NCBI GenBank assembly: GCA_937891135.1
Contig: CALAFB010000053.1
Span: 1-35,588, forward strand
From: an uncultured Elusimicrobium sp.
Lineage (GTDB): Bacteria > Elusimicrobiota > Elusimicrobia > Elusimicrobiales > Elusimicrobiaceae
Length of the DNA stretch: 35,588 nt
Reading direction: 5' to 3'
Shown here: positions 1 through 6,939 of the stretch, one piece after another
Layout: every line of letters starts with the position of its first letter
Position numbering within the stretch: the stretch's first letter is position 1
The notes under the pieces: generated by a model
Databases searched by the model: none
What the model saw: only the letters and a program-made list of their open reading frames with translations
What the model was told of the DNA's origin: nothing
Position numbers and translations under genes: made by a program

Positions 1-200
1 ACTTAATTATTATTGCGTTGGAAATAATTATTGCCGTTCAATGTTACCGCCTTGGTCGGCAAAACGGATATTTTGACGGGCGGTATAAGGCTATTGAAGA
101 ATTTACGAAAGGTTGTTTTATTATTGCAAACGATAACGAATATAACCTTCTCAAAGAATACAGAGAAAAACGGGCGCGGGATAGAGGAAATGAACGATAA
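1..200 (+). CDS. Small hypothetical protein, probably 5'-partial, coupled to the recombinase
   Basis: The frame is open from base 3, the left edge. A TTG at 18 is the first possible start inside the window, but the true start may lie outside it. The visible N-terminus is hydrophobic (runs of Ile, Leu, Ala), which could be the end of a membrane helix. It is followed by YRLGRQNGYFDGRY and a charged tail rich in Lys, Arg and Glu. The stop overlaps the recombinase ATG at 190 by 11 bases, so the two are probably translationally coupled in one mobile-element transcript. I do not recognise a family. A small membrane-anchored accessory or phage-type protein is possible, but no function can be given. 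Confidence 0.5.
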   Translation, partial: LIIIALEIIIAVQCYRLGRQNGYFDGRYKAIEEFTKGCFIIANDNEYNLLKEYREKRARDRGNER

Positions 201-1353
201 AATAACATTTTATAGAGTACAAGGACATAATGGTTGGCGGGTGCAAAAGCAACTCCACGGCATCCGCTTTGTAAAAGATTTTTACGGCAGCGAAGATAAA
301 CGCCAAAAGCAAGCGGCGGCATGGTGGGAAGATATTAAGGCCCGCTACTCAAATAATTGGGACGGCACAAAGACGTGGGGTTTCTTCAAAACCAAGTGGG
401 AAGCGTGGGCTTTGCTGGAAACAAAAGATAAATCAGCACTTGCCAAACGCACCATTGACGAATATAAGTGGGCTTTCCGGCAAACCGAAAGACTTATCAA
501 GCCGCTTCGCTATTTGGCAGACATAACAATACAAACATTACGCCAAGCGCGCGGGGTACTCATAGACGAAGCCTTACAAAAGGGAGCCGGGAACTCTGCC
601 CCTAATAAGTTTGTCAACTGTATGCGGGCTAGTCTATTATGGGCCATAGAACGCGGTTATATGGCAGATATACCACTAGACAACTTCCACACTCTACCCG
701 TGGCCGCCCCCGAAGTCAAAACCCAAAGCGCGCGGGAAATAGAACTGCTATTAAAATACGGCTCTACCAAAGAACGCGTTATTGTGCTACTTGGTTTTGA
801 CAGCGGTTGCCGCCCGGATGAAATGGTAAATATGCTAGTGGATAACCTAGACTTGGAAAATGGCTTTGCCGATATTGCCCCACACCCGGAAAACCCCAAG
901 CGCGGCATTACGCAATGGCATCCTAAAAAGTGGAAGATACGGCAAATCCGCCTTACCCCCCGCTTAATAAACGAAATCAAATTGCTAAACCCGCCCGGCC
1001 CGTATTTAATCACAAGCCGCTACGGGGAAAAATACACCAATACGGGTTTTAGTCAAATGTATAGTGAGTTTGTGGACGGGGTAAATGAAAAAATCCGTTT
1101 TAACGAAAAAGACCCCATTAAACTAACCGGCACTTGCAAGACGCTCCGCAAGGATTATAGTACCAGCCGGCAAGGGCAAGGGGCTACTATGGAGGAAACG
1201 GGCCAAAGTATGGGCCATGCCAGCAAACAAGTAACCCGCAAACACTACACCAATACGCAAACCCCGCAGATGCGGGAACAAGAGCGCGTTCGTTTGCGCC
1301 AGTTGGATAAGTATATTGTACCGCTTAATTATGACACGCCCCCGAAAGAATAA
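190..1353 (+). CDS. Tyrosine recombinase / phage-type integrase
   Basis: Site-specific recombinase of the lambda-integrase type, expected to integrate or excise a mobile element through a 3'-phosphotyrosine intermediate. The ATG at 190 is chosen because AGAGGAA lies directly upstream; the longer frame back to 31 has no ribosome binding site. The protein has 387 residues. Residues 1-170 resemble an N-terminal arm/SAM-like DNA-binding region (positions 60-160 core-binding). The catalytic domain shows Arg208 in GCRPDE, Lys249 in KWKIRQIRL, Arg320 in KTLRKDYST, His343 in MGHAS and the nucleophile Tyr353 in KHYTN. The usual His of the HxxR box appears to be Lys317, a substitution tolerated in some members. 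It reads out of the left edge, so the rest of the element is probably upstream. What follows downstream is a partial prepilin leader. Confidence 0.9.
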   Translation: MNDKITFYRVQGHNGWRVQKQLHGIRFVKDFYGSEDKRQKQAAAWWEDIKARYSNNWDGTKTWGFFKTKWEAWALLETKDKSALAKRTIDEYKWAFRQTERLIKPLRYLADITIQTLRQARGVLIDEALQKGAGNSAPNKFVNCMRASLLWAIERGYMADIPLDNFHTLPVAAPEVKTQSAREIELLLKYGSTKERVIVLLGFDSGCRPDEMVNMLVDNLDLENGFADIAPHPENPKRGITQWHPKKWKIRQIRLTPRLINEIKLLNPPGPYLITSRYGEKYTNTGFSQMYSEFVDGVNEKIRFNEKDPIKLTGTCKTLRKDYSTSRQGQGATMEETGQSMGHASKQVTRKHYTNTQTPQMREQERVRLRQLDKYIVPLNYDTPPKE

Positions 1354-1390
1354 GGGGGGCGGGCGGCACTACCAAAACCGCTACCGATAC

Positions 1391-1578
1391 GACGAAAACA
1401 AATCGTACTAATTACCCGAATCTGTTAGCCACAACCCTGTATGTGATTTATATCTGTATGGGTAGGCGGTTGTTTATTTGGGACATTGGAATTCCTCAAA
1501 CGGCAACCGTCTTTTTATGGCTTGTTGCCCGTATTACCCCGGTAATACCAACCCAATAGATAAATTATGGAGTAAATT
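1391..1578 (+). ncRNA. Probable 5'-truncated copy of the prepilin leader RNA
   Basis: This 225-base gap between recombinase and prepilin holds pieces of the leader RNA described at 4554. ACTAATTACCCG at 1407-1418 is identical to the central-loop sequence of the leaders at 16099 and 28781. CGGTTG (1467-1472) pairs with CAACCG (1504-1509), which is followed by TCTTTTT, as in the terminator-like 3' stem of the other copies. The CTGTTTTTGGA start, the first two hairpins and the 5' pseudoknot strand are not seen, and no -35/-10 pair is obvious. It is best read as a copy that lost its 5' half, perhaps when the recombinase-bearing element inserted. It may still be partly functional. Confidence 0.45.
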
Positions 1579-2256
1579 ATGTTTCAAGTAAAAAATAAGC
1601 AGGCCTTAGCCGAAAATCAGACAGTAACTAAACAGGGTTTTACCCCAAATGGTCATCCTGAATCGCGGCCTTTACCGCTTGGCCGCGTCCCGGAAGGTTT
1701 TAATCCGGGATCTTATCCATGGGTTTCAGGATCTCATCCTTATAAAAAAGTAGAGGAAATTCCAAGTATGTTTCGGTATGGGTATAGACGAAAGGGGTTT
1801 ACCCTTATAGAGTTGTTAGTCGTAGTCTTAATTATCGGCATTTTAGCAGCGGTGGCGTTGCCGCAATACCAAAAGGCAGTGGCCAATGCGCGGGCAACCG
1901 AAATGCTAACTATGGTCCATACCTATCAAAAAGCACTGGATTTAATGATGTTGACGGGGGAAATACCCGATAACTGTGGTCCGTCACCTGATGTTGGCTT
2001 TTCTGCGGATCAATATTACAAAGTATTTGACTATTACTTTGGTAACGGTACGGCTGGATTTGATATTTGTTGTTTCGGACAGGATGATGATGGAAATCCG
2101 TCGTATTGTGTCATTGACATGTCAGGGGGAGAAAAAGTATCCTTTAATTTTCAAAAAAATGAAGGAGATAATAAATGGACGGGGACTTGTACCGGTAACG
2201 ACACCGACGGAATTGTGTTGTGCCAGGCCTTTGAGCAGGCCGGCATGTTGGACTAA
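1579..2256 (+). CDS. Type IV prepilin with 73-residue leader peptide
   Basis: A pilin or pseudopilin subunit, processed by prepilin peptidase and assembled into a type IV pilus or type II secretion-like filament. The processing motif RKG/FTLIELLVVV follows residue 73, with Glu5 of the mature protein in place. The hydrophobic helix then runs to ALPQYQKAV. The C-terminal domain is acidic and has several Cys residues (DNCG, DICCFG, SYCVID, CTGN, VLCQ), likely forming disulfides. The ATG at 1579 has GGAG at good spacing. A second ATG at 1768 (MFRYGYRRKGF) would give a normal 10-residue leader but lacks a good RBS. The leader contains a 90-base in-frame palindromic repeat (1651-1740). It stands alone, with no other pilus genes next to it. 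Confidence 0.88.
   Translation: MFQVKNKQALAENQTVTKQGFTPNGHPESRPLPLGRVPEGFNPGSYPWVSGSHPYKKVEEIPSMFRYGYRRKGFTLIELLVVVLIIGILAAVALPQYQKAVANARATEMLTMVHTYQKALDLMMLTGEIPDNCGPSPDVGFSADQYYKVFDYYFGNGTAGFDICCFGQDDDGNPSYCVIDMSGGEKVSFNFQKNEGDNKWTGTCTGNDTDGIVLCQAFEQAGMLD
1651..1740 (+). repeat. In-frame nested palindromic repeat inside a prepilin leader
   Basis: The outer arms are ATCCTGAA near the left end and TTCAGGAT near the right end. Inside are two hairpins: CGCGGCC (1664-1670) with GGCCGCG (1681-1687), and TCCCGGA (1688-1694) with TCCGGGA (1704-1710). The second hairpin loop, AGGTTTTAA, resembles the loop of a palindrome in the prepilin leader at 28620-28646. GGTCATCCTGAA and TTCAGGATCT also occur between genes at 20671-20702. 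The length is 90 bases, a multiple of three, so the reading frame survives. Confidence 0.75.
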
Positions 2257-2341
2257 TTACCCCTAGGTCCAAATCCCCCTATACAAAACGGGTGGAATAT
2301 ATTACAATACAAGTAACAAATTAAATATAAGGAGGCCTATT

Positions 2342-2596
2342 ATGGCAAAAGCAAATGCTCAATTTATGAAACCGTTAACCCCCAGCACCACCTTAGCGGC
2401 GGTTGTGGGTACCTGTGCACTTCCCCGCACGGAAGTAGTCAAAAAGATGTGGTCCTACATCAAAGCCAATGGTTTACAAGATGCCACCAACAAACGCATG
2501 ATTAACACCGATGCAAAGTTGGCTCCCTTGTTTGAAGGCAAAAAACAAATCAGCATGTTTGAAATGAACAAATATCTTTCCAAACATCTTTCCTAA
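2342..2596 (+). CDS. SWIB/MDM2-domain protein
   Basis: An 84-residue protein that is essentially one SWIB domain, the fold shared by eukaryotic SWI/SNF subunit BAF60 and MDM2. The family pattern is visible along the length: FMKPLTPSTTLAAVVG, LPRTEVVKKMWSYIKANGLQD, NKRMINTDAKLAPLF and ISMFEMNKYLSKHL. Free-standing bacterial SWIB proteins are known, notably in Chlamydiae, where a role in chromatin or DNA topology is suspected but not settled. Here it probably acts as a small nucleoid or DNA-associated protein (inference). The start has a strong AAGGAGG at 2329-2335. It is followed by a terminator, so it is probably monocistronic. Confidence 0.88.
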   Translation: MAKANAQFMKPLTPSTTLAAVVGTCALPRTEVVKKMWSYIKANGLQDATNKRMINTDAKLAPLFEGKKQISMFEMNKYLSKHLS

Positions 2597-2620
2597 TTTA
2601 AAAAGCATTTTTCTCGCTTT

Positions 2621-2647
2621 CCCCTGGGTATCCCCCGGGGGTTTTTT
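2621..2647 (+). terminator. Intrinsic terminator after the SWIB gene
   Basis: GC-rich hairpin of CCCC...GGGG with inner GGG/CCC pairing, followed by TTTTTT. It lies 25 bases past the SWIB stop. Confidence 0.75.
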
Positions 2648-2653
2648 AGTTGC

Positions 2654-3538
2654 TTAAAACAGTTGGGGTTCATCCGGCGGGAATACGAGCGTTTTGGCTT
2701 TAGCCGGGCGGGGAGTATGCTCTGTAAATGAAAACGACGACGGTTTGTTGCAATATATTTCCACATCTAAATGGTGTGTGGCGGCATAGTTTTGAATATC
2801 TTTTGCCAGTTGTTCCCAATAGGTGCGCTTGCCTTGCAGGTAAATCTCATTATATAGTGGCAGTAAGTGCGGGTAATTTACCTCTATAAAATCCATGAGT
2901 TTATGCTGAAAAGACGGCCGCATATTTAAACTGTCAAAGCGGAAGGACCGGGTATACGGCAAGCACACCTCTACAATCCTTTTCCAATCGCTAATGCCCG
3001 GTAGTAGCGGTGCCGCCATTACCGCCGTTGCTAGCCCGGCCTCGTGCACGGTTTTTAAAGCCTGTACACGTGCGGCTACCGACGAAGCCCCCGGTTCTAG
3101 TTGTTGCCGTATTATTTCGTCTGCGGTAGAAAACGAAAACCCCACCTCACACGCGGGTAGTTGTTTTAGTAAGTCTATATCCCGCACCACGAGGGCCGAT
3201 TTGGTAAGAATAGACACACAGGCCTGGCATTGTACCAGTTGGGTTAAAATGCGCCGGGTAAGTTGATATTTTTGCTCAAAGGGGTTGTACGGGTCCGTTA
3301 CCGAACTCAGCAGTACCTGTTGCCCAAATAACTGCCTGGCGGGCAGGGGGGAAGCACATAGTTTTACGTCTAAAAATTCGCCCCACGGTTCGGTATGCCC
3401 GGTAAATTTACGCATATATTCTGCGTAGCAATACAAGCATTTATGCGGACAGCCGACGTAGGGGTTAATCACATAGTCTGCCCCGGGGATTTTAGAAGTA
3501 GCCACATAAGTTCTTGCAGGGACGGTGGTAATTTTCAT
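2654..3538 (-). CDS. Radical SAM protein, SplB-like (COG1533 type)
   Basis: A 294-residue radical SAM enzyme. The cluster motif CPHKCLYC (Cys30, Cys34, Cys37) has the CX3CX2C spacing that binds the 4Fe-4S cluster used to cleave S-adenosylmethionine. The surrounding IPGADYVINPYVGCPHKCLYCYA and the later SSVTDPYNPFE and ILTKSALVVRDIDLL are typical of the spore-photoproduct-lyase-like (Rv2578c/SplB) group. The true substrate of most of these proteins is unknown, so DNA repair should not be assumed. The gene is alone on the minus strand and converges on the SWIB gene. No clear RBS stands out before the ATG, which lies in an AT-rich stretch. Confidence 0.85.
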   Translation of the reverse strand: MKITTVPARTYVATSKIPGADYVINPYVGCPHKCLYCYAEYMRKFTGHTEPWGEFLDVKLCASPLPARQLFGQQVLLSSVTDPYNPFEQKYQLTRRILTQLVQCQACVSILTKSALVVRDIDLLKQLPACEVGFSFSTADEIIRQQLEPGASSVAARVQALKTVHEAGLATAVMAAPLLPGISDWKRIVEVCLPYTRSFRFDSLNMRPSFQHKLMDFIEVNYPHLLPLYNEIYLQGKRTYWEQLAKDIQNYAATHHLDVEIYCNKPSSFSFTEHTPRPAKAKTLVFPPDEPQLF

Positions 3539-3656
3539 TAAATATATTGTATCAAACTAATTAATTTTGGTGCTGGCAAAAAGAAGCGCGTTTAGGTAAG
3601 ATAGTAACACAATAATTGCCAATACGGGCTGTTTCTAAACCCAAAAAGGAGGACGT

Positions 3657-4412
3657 ATGAAGAAATGGATATTACTGGCTGTACTGGTTGGAATCATGCT
3701 TCCGGCGCAGGCACAGCTGCAACGCAAGTACCAATACGGGGTAGAACCGACGGAAAACATTACCAGTTTGGAAATTAACCCCACCTTTACCGCCATTGAT
3801 GATGCGGCGGGCATTTCGTCTAGCGGTGTAACCGCCAAGATGTATAAGGTCATTGACCCGAACTGGAACTGGGGCGTAGAAGTCCCGCTTACCCGGTTTG
3901 AATCGCCGGAAAAATCCGAAAGCGGCTTAGGGGATATTACCGTAGCTGTCAACTGGATGAAACCGGAAAGTATCCAAGGCGGTTTTGGGTATGGGGCGCA
4001 CATGGAAATCGTCGCGCCGACCGCTACCGATAAACGCTTAGGTACCGGGCAGGTACAAATGGGCCCGTCCGTGTTTGCGCTGTATTCGTGGAATAGCGGC
4101 ATTTTCACAGCGGTAGGTTACAAGCAACTGTTTTCCGTAGTGGGGGACCACGCCCGCGACGACATCAACTTGGGCCGCTTCCGCTATAATTTATCATACT
4201 TGTCTGATGATAAATGGTGGGTCCAGGCCAACTTGTACTATTACCACGATTTTGAAAACTCCGGCCAAATGGAACTCGTGCCGGAATTAGAAGTAGGTAC
4301 GTTAATTAACGATGGTACCGCGATGTATGTCAACGCCGGTACGCACGCGGCGGGGAATATGCATTCTAAAGATTGGAACGTAAGTATTGGGTTTAGAATC
4401 CTGTATTTATAA
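3657..4412 (+). CDS. Exported beta-rich protein, probable outer-membrane barrel
   Basis: A 251-residue protein with a clear signal peptide (MKKWILLAVLVGIMLPAQAQ, cleavage probably after AQA). The rest is made of alternating hydrophobic and polar strands rich in Tyr, Trp and Gly, ending in VSIGFRILYL with a terminal aromatic/hydrophobic residue pattern typical of outer-membrane barrels. Examples are WNWGVEVPLTRFE, GFGYGAHMEIVAPT, FTAVGYKQL and WWVQANLYYYHDFE. It may be a small porin or a member of the transporter-like MetA-pathway family, but this is not certain. The start has AAGGAGGA at good spacing, and a strong terminator follows. Confidence 0.7.
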   Translation: MKKWILLAVLVGIMLPAQAQLQRKYQYGVEPTENITSLEINPTFTAIDDAAGISSSGVTAKMYKVIDPNWNWGVEVPLTRFESPEKSESGLGDITVAVNWMKPESIQGGFGYGAHMEIVAPTATDKRLGTGQVQMGPSVFALYSWNSGIFTAVGYKQLFSVVGDHARDDINLGRFRYNLSYLSDDKWWVQANLYYYHDFENSGQMELVPELEVGTLINDGTAMYVNAGTHAAGNMHSKDWNVSIGFRILYL

Positions 4413-4432
4413 TACGTGGTTTTCACTAAAGA

Positions 4433-4457
4433 GGCCCCCTTTACCGGGGGCCTTTTT
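4433..4457 (+). terminator. Intrinsic terminator
   Basis: GGCCCCC pairs with GGGGGCC around a short loop (TTTACC), followed by TTTTT. It separates the barrel gene from the prepilin leader promoter. Confidence 0.85.
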
Positions 4458-4508
4458 GCTAGGGGGAATATGTAGGGGAAAATAACCTTTTTTATCTCTA
4501 AAAGGATA

Positions 4509-4537
4509 TTGGCCTTTTAGCAATTTTTTATTATACT
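4509..4537 (+). promoter_or_regulatory. Sigma70-type promoter of the leader RNA and prepilin at 4814
   Basis: The -35 is TTGGCC (4509-4514), the spacer 17 bases, and the -10 TATACT (4532-4537). CTGTTTTTGG begins 16 bases after the -10. The minus-strand promoter at 28995-29023 has the same -10, a 17-base spacer and the same 16-base distance. Confidence 0.7.
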
Positions 4538-4553
4538 ATAAATACAATTTGAT

Positions 4554-4764
4554 CTGTTTTTGGAGCCCTATGCTAGGCATAGGGGTGGCCGGGCAAATAG
4601 CCCGGATCTCTGATAGTCCAGAAACGGCCGTTAAAAGGCATTGCATGGCTGAGCTGATCCCTTGGCGGTGCAGTGCCGAACGCTCGTATTGGCAATACAA
4701 TACAGGTTACGGCTGTTTGCTACCTAAGACACTATCAGAGGCTTAGCGCAAGGGGCCGTTTTGT
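4554..4764 (+). ncRNA. Prepilin leader RNA, copy A (pseudoknotted 5' UTR)
   Basis: A candidate structured RNA in the 401-base gap before the prepilin. Pairings seen in order: hairpin 1, CCCTATG (4566-4572) with CATAGGG (4578-4584); hairpin 2, CCGGGC (4589-4594) with GCCCGG (4600-4605); pseudoknot strand CTCTGATAGT (4608-4617) with ACTATCAGAG (4731-4740); central hairpin GGCATTGC (4637-4644) with GCAGTGCC (4670-4677). The 3' stem is ACGGCT (4709-4714) with GGCCGT (4754-4759), and inside it CTAAG (4724-4728) with CTTAG (4742-4746). The pseudoknot 3' strand is the loop of that inner stem. A short U run follows the 3' stem, as in a terminator. It does not match any riboswitch class I can recall. 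Confidence 0.75.
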
Positions 4765-4813
4765 TGTGCCTTCCAAGCAGTCAAATTAAAAACTAAAAAT
4801 AAGGAGAAGTAGT

Positions 4814-5395
4814 ATGAGTAAAAGAAATGTTGTTAATTGTCCACATTGTGTGGAAAACGTCGGCTTGCCGACAAAAAGAGGGACTAACAAAGGTTTTACG
4901 TTAATAGAACTTTTGGTAGTCATCCTTATCATTGGTATTTTGGCAGCGGTGGCGTTGCCGCAATACCAGAAGGCTGTGGAAAAGACCCGGCTTAGCGAAG
5001 CGTTGGTAACCATTTCCAACATCCAAAAAGGGATTGACGCGTGGCTGTTGGAAAATGGGTGGAGTGCAATGGAAATAGTAGGTTGTAGTGACACGGAAGA
5101 CGGAAAATGTAACGTGTTGGACATTGATGTGGAGGGTGCATTGGATTGTTCACATGAAGATGATGATAGCATATCTCCATGTTTTGGTAAAGACTATATT
5201 TTTGGGGCATTCTGTGAATCAACATATTGTCATATAAATGTTCGTAGATGGAAAAATGATGGAAGTTCGATATTATTGCAGGTAACTAAAAATAAAGAAG
5301 ATGAAAAATGGAATTATGAATATGGTGAAATGGACGACGAAACTGGCGAATATTTAGGAAAGGTCTTAGCGTCCCAGGGTTGGCGTGAGTGTTAA
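4814..5395 (+). CDS. Type IV prepilin with 27-residue leader peptide
   Basis: A filament subunit with processing site NKG/FTLIELLVVI after residue 27 and Glu5 in the mature protein. The hydrophobic helix GILAAVALPQYQKAV matches the five other prepilins here. The 166-residue mature protein has acidic loops and Cys residues (GCSDTEDGKCN, DCSHEDD, SPCFG, FCESTYCH, WREC). The leader peptide contains NCPHC and ends with TKRGTNKG. Similar ICPPC and TKRGATKK segments occur in the leader of the prepilin at 28730, so the two share sequence upstream of the cleavage site. The ATG has AAGGAG at about 10 bases. A structured RNA precedes the gene and a terminator follows it, making a self-contained unit. 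Confidence 0.9.
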   Translation: MSKRNVVNCPHCVENVGLPTKRGTNKGFTLIELLVVILIIGILAAVALPQYQKAVEKTRLSEALVTISNIQKGIDAWLLENGWSAMEIVGCSDTEDGKCNVLDIDVEGALDCSHEDDDSISPCFGKDYIFGAFCESTYCHINVRRWKNDGSSILLQVTKNKEDEKWNYEYGEMDDETGEYLGKVLASQGWREC

Positions 5396-5409
5396 AATAA
5401 GAACTAACC

Positions 5410-5433
5410 GGGCGGCGAAAAGCCGCCTTTTTT
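5410..5433 (+). terminator. Intrinsic terminator after the prepilin
   Basis: GGCGGC and GCCGCC form a hairpin with an A-rich loop, followed by TTTTTT. It lies just before the RBS of the next gene. Confidence 0.85.
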
Positions 5434-5447
5434 AAACAGGGGAGAAT

Positions 5448-6812
5448 ATGAAACAAAATTTACTCATCATTGGGCTGGGGCCGCACGCACAGGCCACCCA
5501 GTACCTCTTTTTAGAAGAACTGGCCCGGCAAGGGGTCCCGGTGCATGTGCGCCTTTTGGTGGAACTGCAAGACCGGCAAGAAGATGTAGAAAATTATTTA
5601 GCGGATAAAATGCTGTTACCGGATGAAATCTTCGGTTTGCCGGAGTCCGACCGCAACAATCCGCACATTCATCCTAAGCTCCTTGAGAAACTAAACCAAA
5701 TTGCGCCGCAACTAGACGGCGTACTCTTATGTACGGAACCCAAAGCCCATAAAAAGTATATCTTGTGGGCCTTGGAGCATAACCTGGATATATTGGCCGA
5801 TAAACCGCTTACCGCCCCGCTGCTTAACGAGCAAGGTCCCCAGCAAGTATGGCAGGATTTTTTAGATATTGAAAAAGCACTTGCCCGCTCTAAGGCTCAT
5901 TTGTCTCTATTAACCAATAAGCGCGTACACCCAGCGTATGAGGCCGTGTATAACTGTGCACGCGAATTTGTTACCAAGTATGGTATGCCTATTACGCATA
6001 TTGAAATAAGTGACGGTGGCGGGGTGTGGCACTTGCCGCATGAGTACGCAACGGGTGAAAATCATCCCCATAAATACGGCTACGGTGTTCTGTTACACAC
6101 CGGGTTTCACTATGTGGATTTGCTGTTGCATTACCAGTCTATTAACCATTTAATTGGGTTTAAAGAGGACGAAATCCGCACCCACGCGTTTTGTACCACG
6201 CCGTTTGACGTGTTGCACCAAATGCCCCGGCAAGTGTATGAACGTATATTCCCCGGAGAAAACTTTAAAAAAGATTTTGCAACTGTACCGTTGGCAGATT
6301 ACAAAAAGTATGGAGAAATAGATGTAGTATCTTCTTTCCAATTTATCAAAGACGGCGCGATTACCACGCAGGCTAGTTTAAATATGCTCCAAAATACGTT
6401 ATCGGCGCGTACGTTACGCACTGAACCTAAAAATCACTATTTGCAAATGGGGCGGTTAACGCAAAATTATATCAGCCTGTTTTTTGGGCCGTTGTTCCAT
6501 GTGCGTTTAAATTTCTTTCAGCCCGATAAACTGCCTAAAGACGAATGCGACGTGTATGTAGTGGAAGTATGTCGTAATACGGGGCTGGTAGGCGGGGAAA
6601 GTTATTATTGGAAAGAATTTGAAGATAAAGCCGTGGCCCCGGACGGGCGGTTTGTATCGTTAAATAATGATTCCAAACGGACGTTATTTAAAGAGTGGAT
6701 GAAGGGCTCTTGCCCGCAGACGGATTTTCCCTTGCATAAACGCAGCGTACAGTTAACAACCCGCTTGTTTGAGGAAATTTTTACCCGTCGTAAGGAACGC
6801 TTTGGGCCGTAA
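5448..6812 (+). CDS. Gfo/Idh/MocA-like NAD(P)-dependent oxidoreductase
   Basis: A 454-residue protein with an N-terminal Rossmann segment (LLIIGLGPHAQATQYLF, residues 4-20), followed by GVLLCTEPKAHKKYILWALEHNLDILADKPLT around residues 95-130. The latter is the family's EKP region, here DKP. The C-terminal half has strand-rich segments and YGVLLHTGFHYVDLLLHY, which resembles the substrate-side Gly-x-x-x-D/H-x-x-D/H pattern of the family. It likely oxidises or reduces a sugar-type substrate with NAD(P), but no neighbour points to a pathway. It is longer than usual (about 350 residues), with an insertion in the C-terminal domain. The RBS is AGGGGAG. It may receive some read-through from the prepilin terminator. 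Confidence 0.75.
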   Translation: MKQNLLIIGLGPHAQATQYLFLEELARQGVPVHVRLLVELQDRQEDVENYLADKMLLPDEIFGLPESDRNNPHIHPKLLEKLNQIAPQLDGVLLCTEPKAHKKYILWALEHNLDILADKPLTAPLLNEQGPQQVWQDFLDIEKALARSKAHLSLLTNKRVHPAYEAVYNCAREFVTKYGMPITHIEISDGGGVWHLPHEYATGENHPHKYGYGVLLHTGFHYVDLLLHYQSINHLIGFKEDEIRTHAFCTTPFDVLHQMPRQVYERIFPGENFKKDFATVPLADYKKYGEIDVVSSFQFIKDGAITTQASLNMLQNTLSARTLRTEPKNHYLQMGRLTQNYISLFFGPLFHVRLNFFQPDKLPKDECDVYVVEVCRNTGLVGGESYYWKEFEDKAVAPDGRFVSLNNDSKRTLFKEWMKGSCPQTDFPLHKRSVQLTTRLFEEIFTRRKERFGP

Positions 6813-6877
6813 CATTTACGCTATCAAAAAAATAAATCACACCAAATACACCATTTATAAGTAGTTAAGTCGTACAC

Positions 6878-6905
6878 AAAGGCCCCCTGTACCGGGGCCT
6901 TTTTA
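6878..6905 (+). terminator. Intrinsic terminator
   Basis: AGGCCCC (6880-6886) pairs with GGGGCCT (6894-6900), followed by TTTTT. It closes the oxidoreductase unit. Confidence 0.85.
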
Positions 6906-6939
6906 CGGGGTAATTTTATATTTTTATTCCGCTCCAATT

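Noticed and set aside
31..189. Recombinase start at 31
   Set aside because: The extra 53 residues have no RBS and overlap another open frame; the ATG at 190 is preceded by AGAGGAA.
1354..1578. tRNA gene as attachment site downstream of the recombinase
   Set aside because: No cloverleaf or TTCGA-type arm could be found; the sequence matches the prepilin leader instead.
3563..3600. Sigma54 promoter before the barrel gene
   Set aside because: TGGCA is present but the GG to GC distance is 9 or 11 bases, not 10.
4549..4746. A 65-codon open frame over leader RNA copy A
   Set aside because: It covers the hairpins and pseudoknot, has no RBS, and its protein is not conserved in the other three leaders.
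4554..4764. c-di-GMP (GEMM-I or II), SAM, T-box or cobalamin riboswitch
   Set aside because: None of the conserved cores I know (such as the GEMM or T-box signature strings) is present, and the length and stem order differ.
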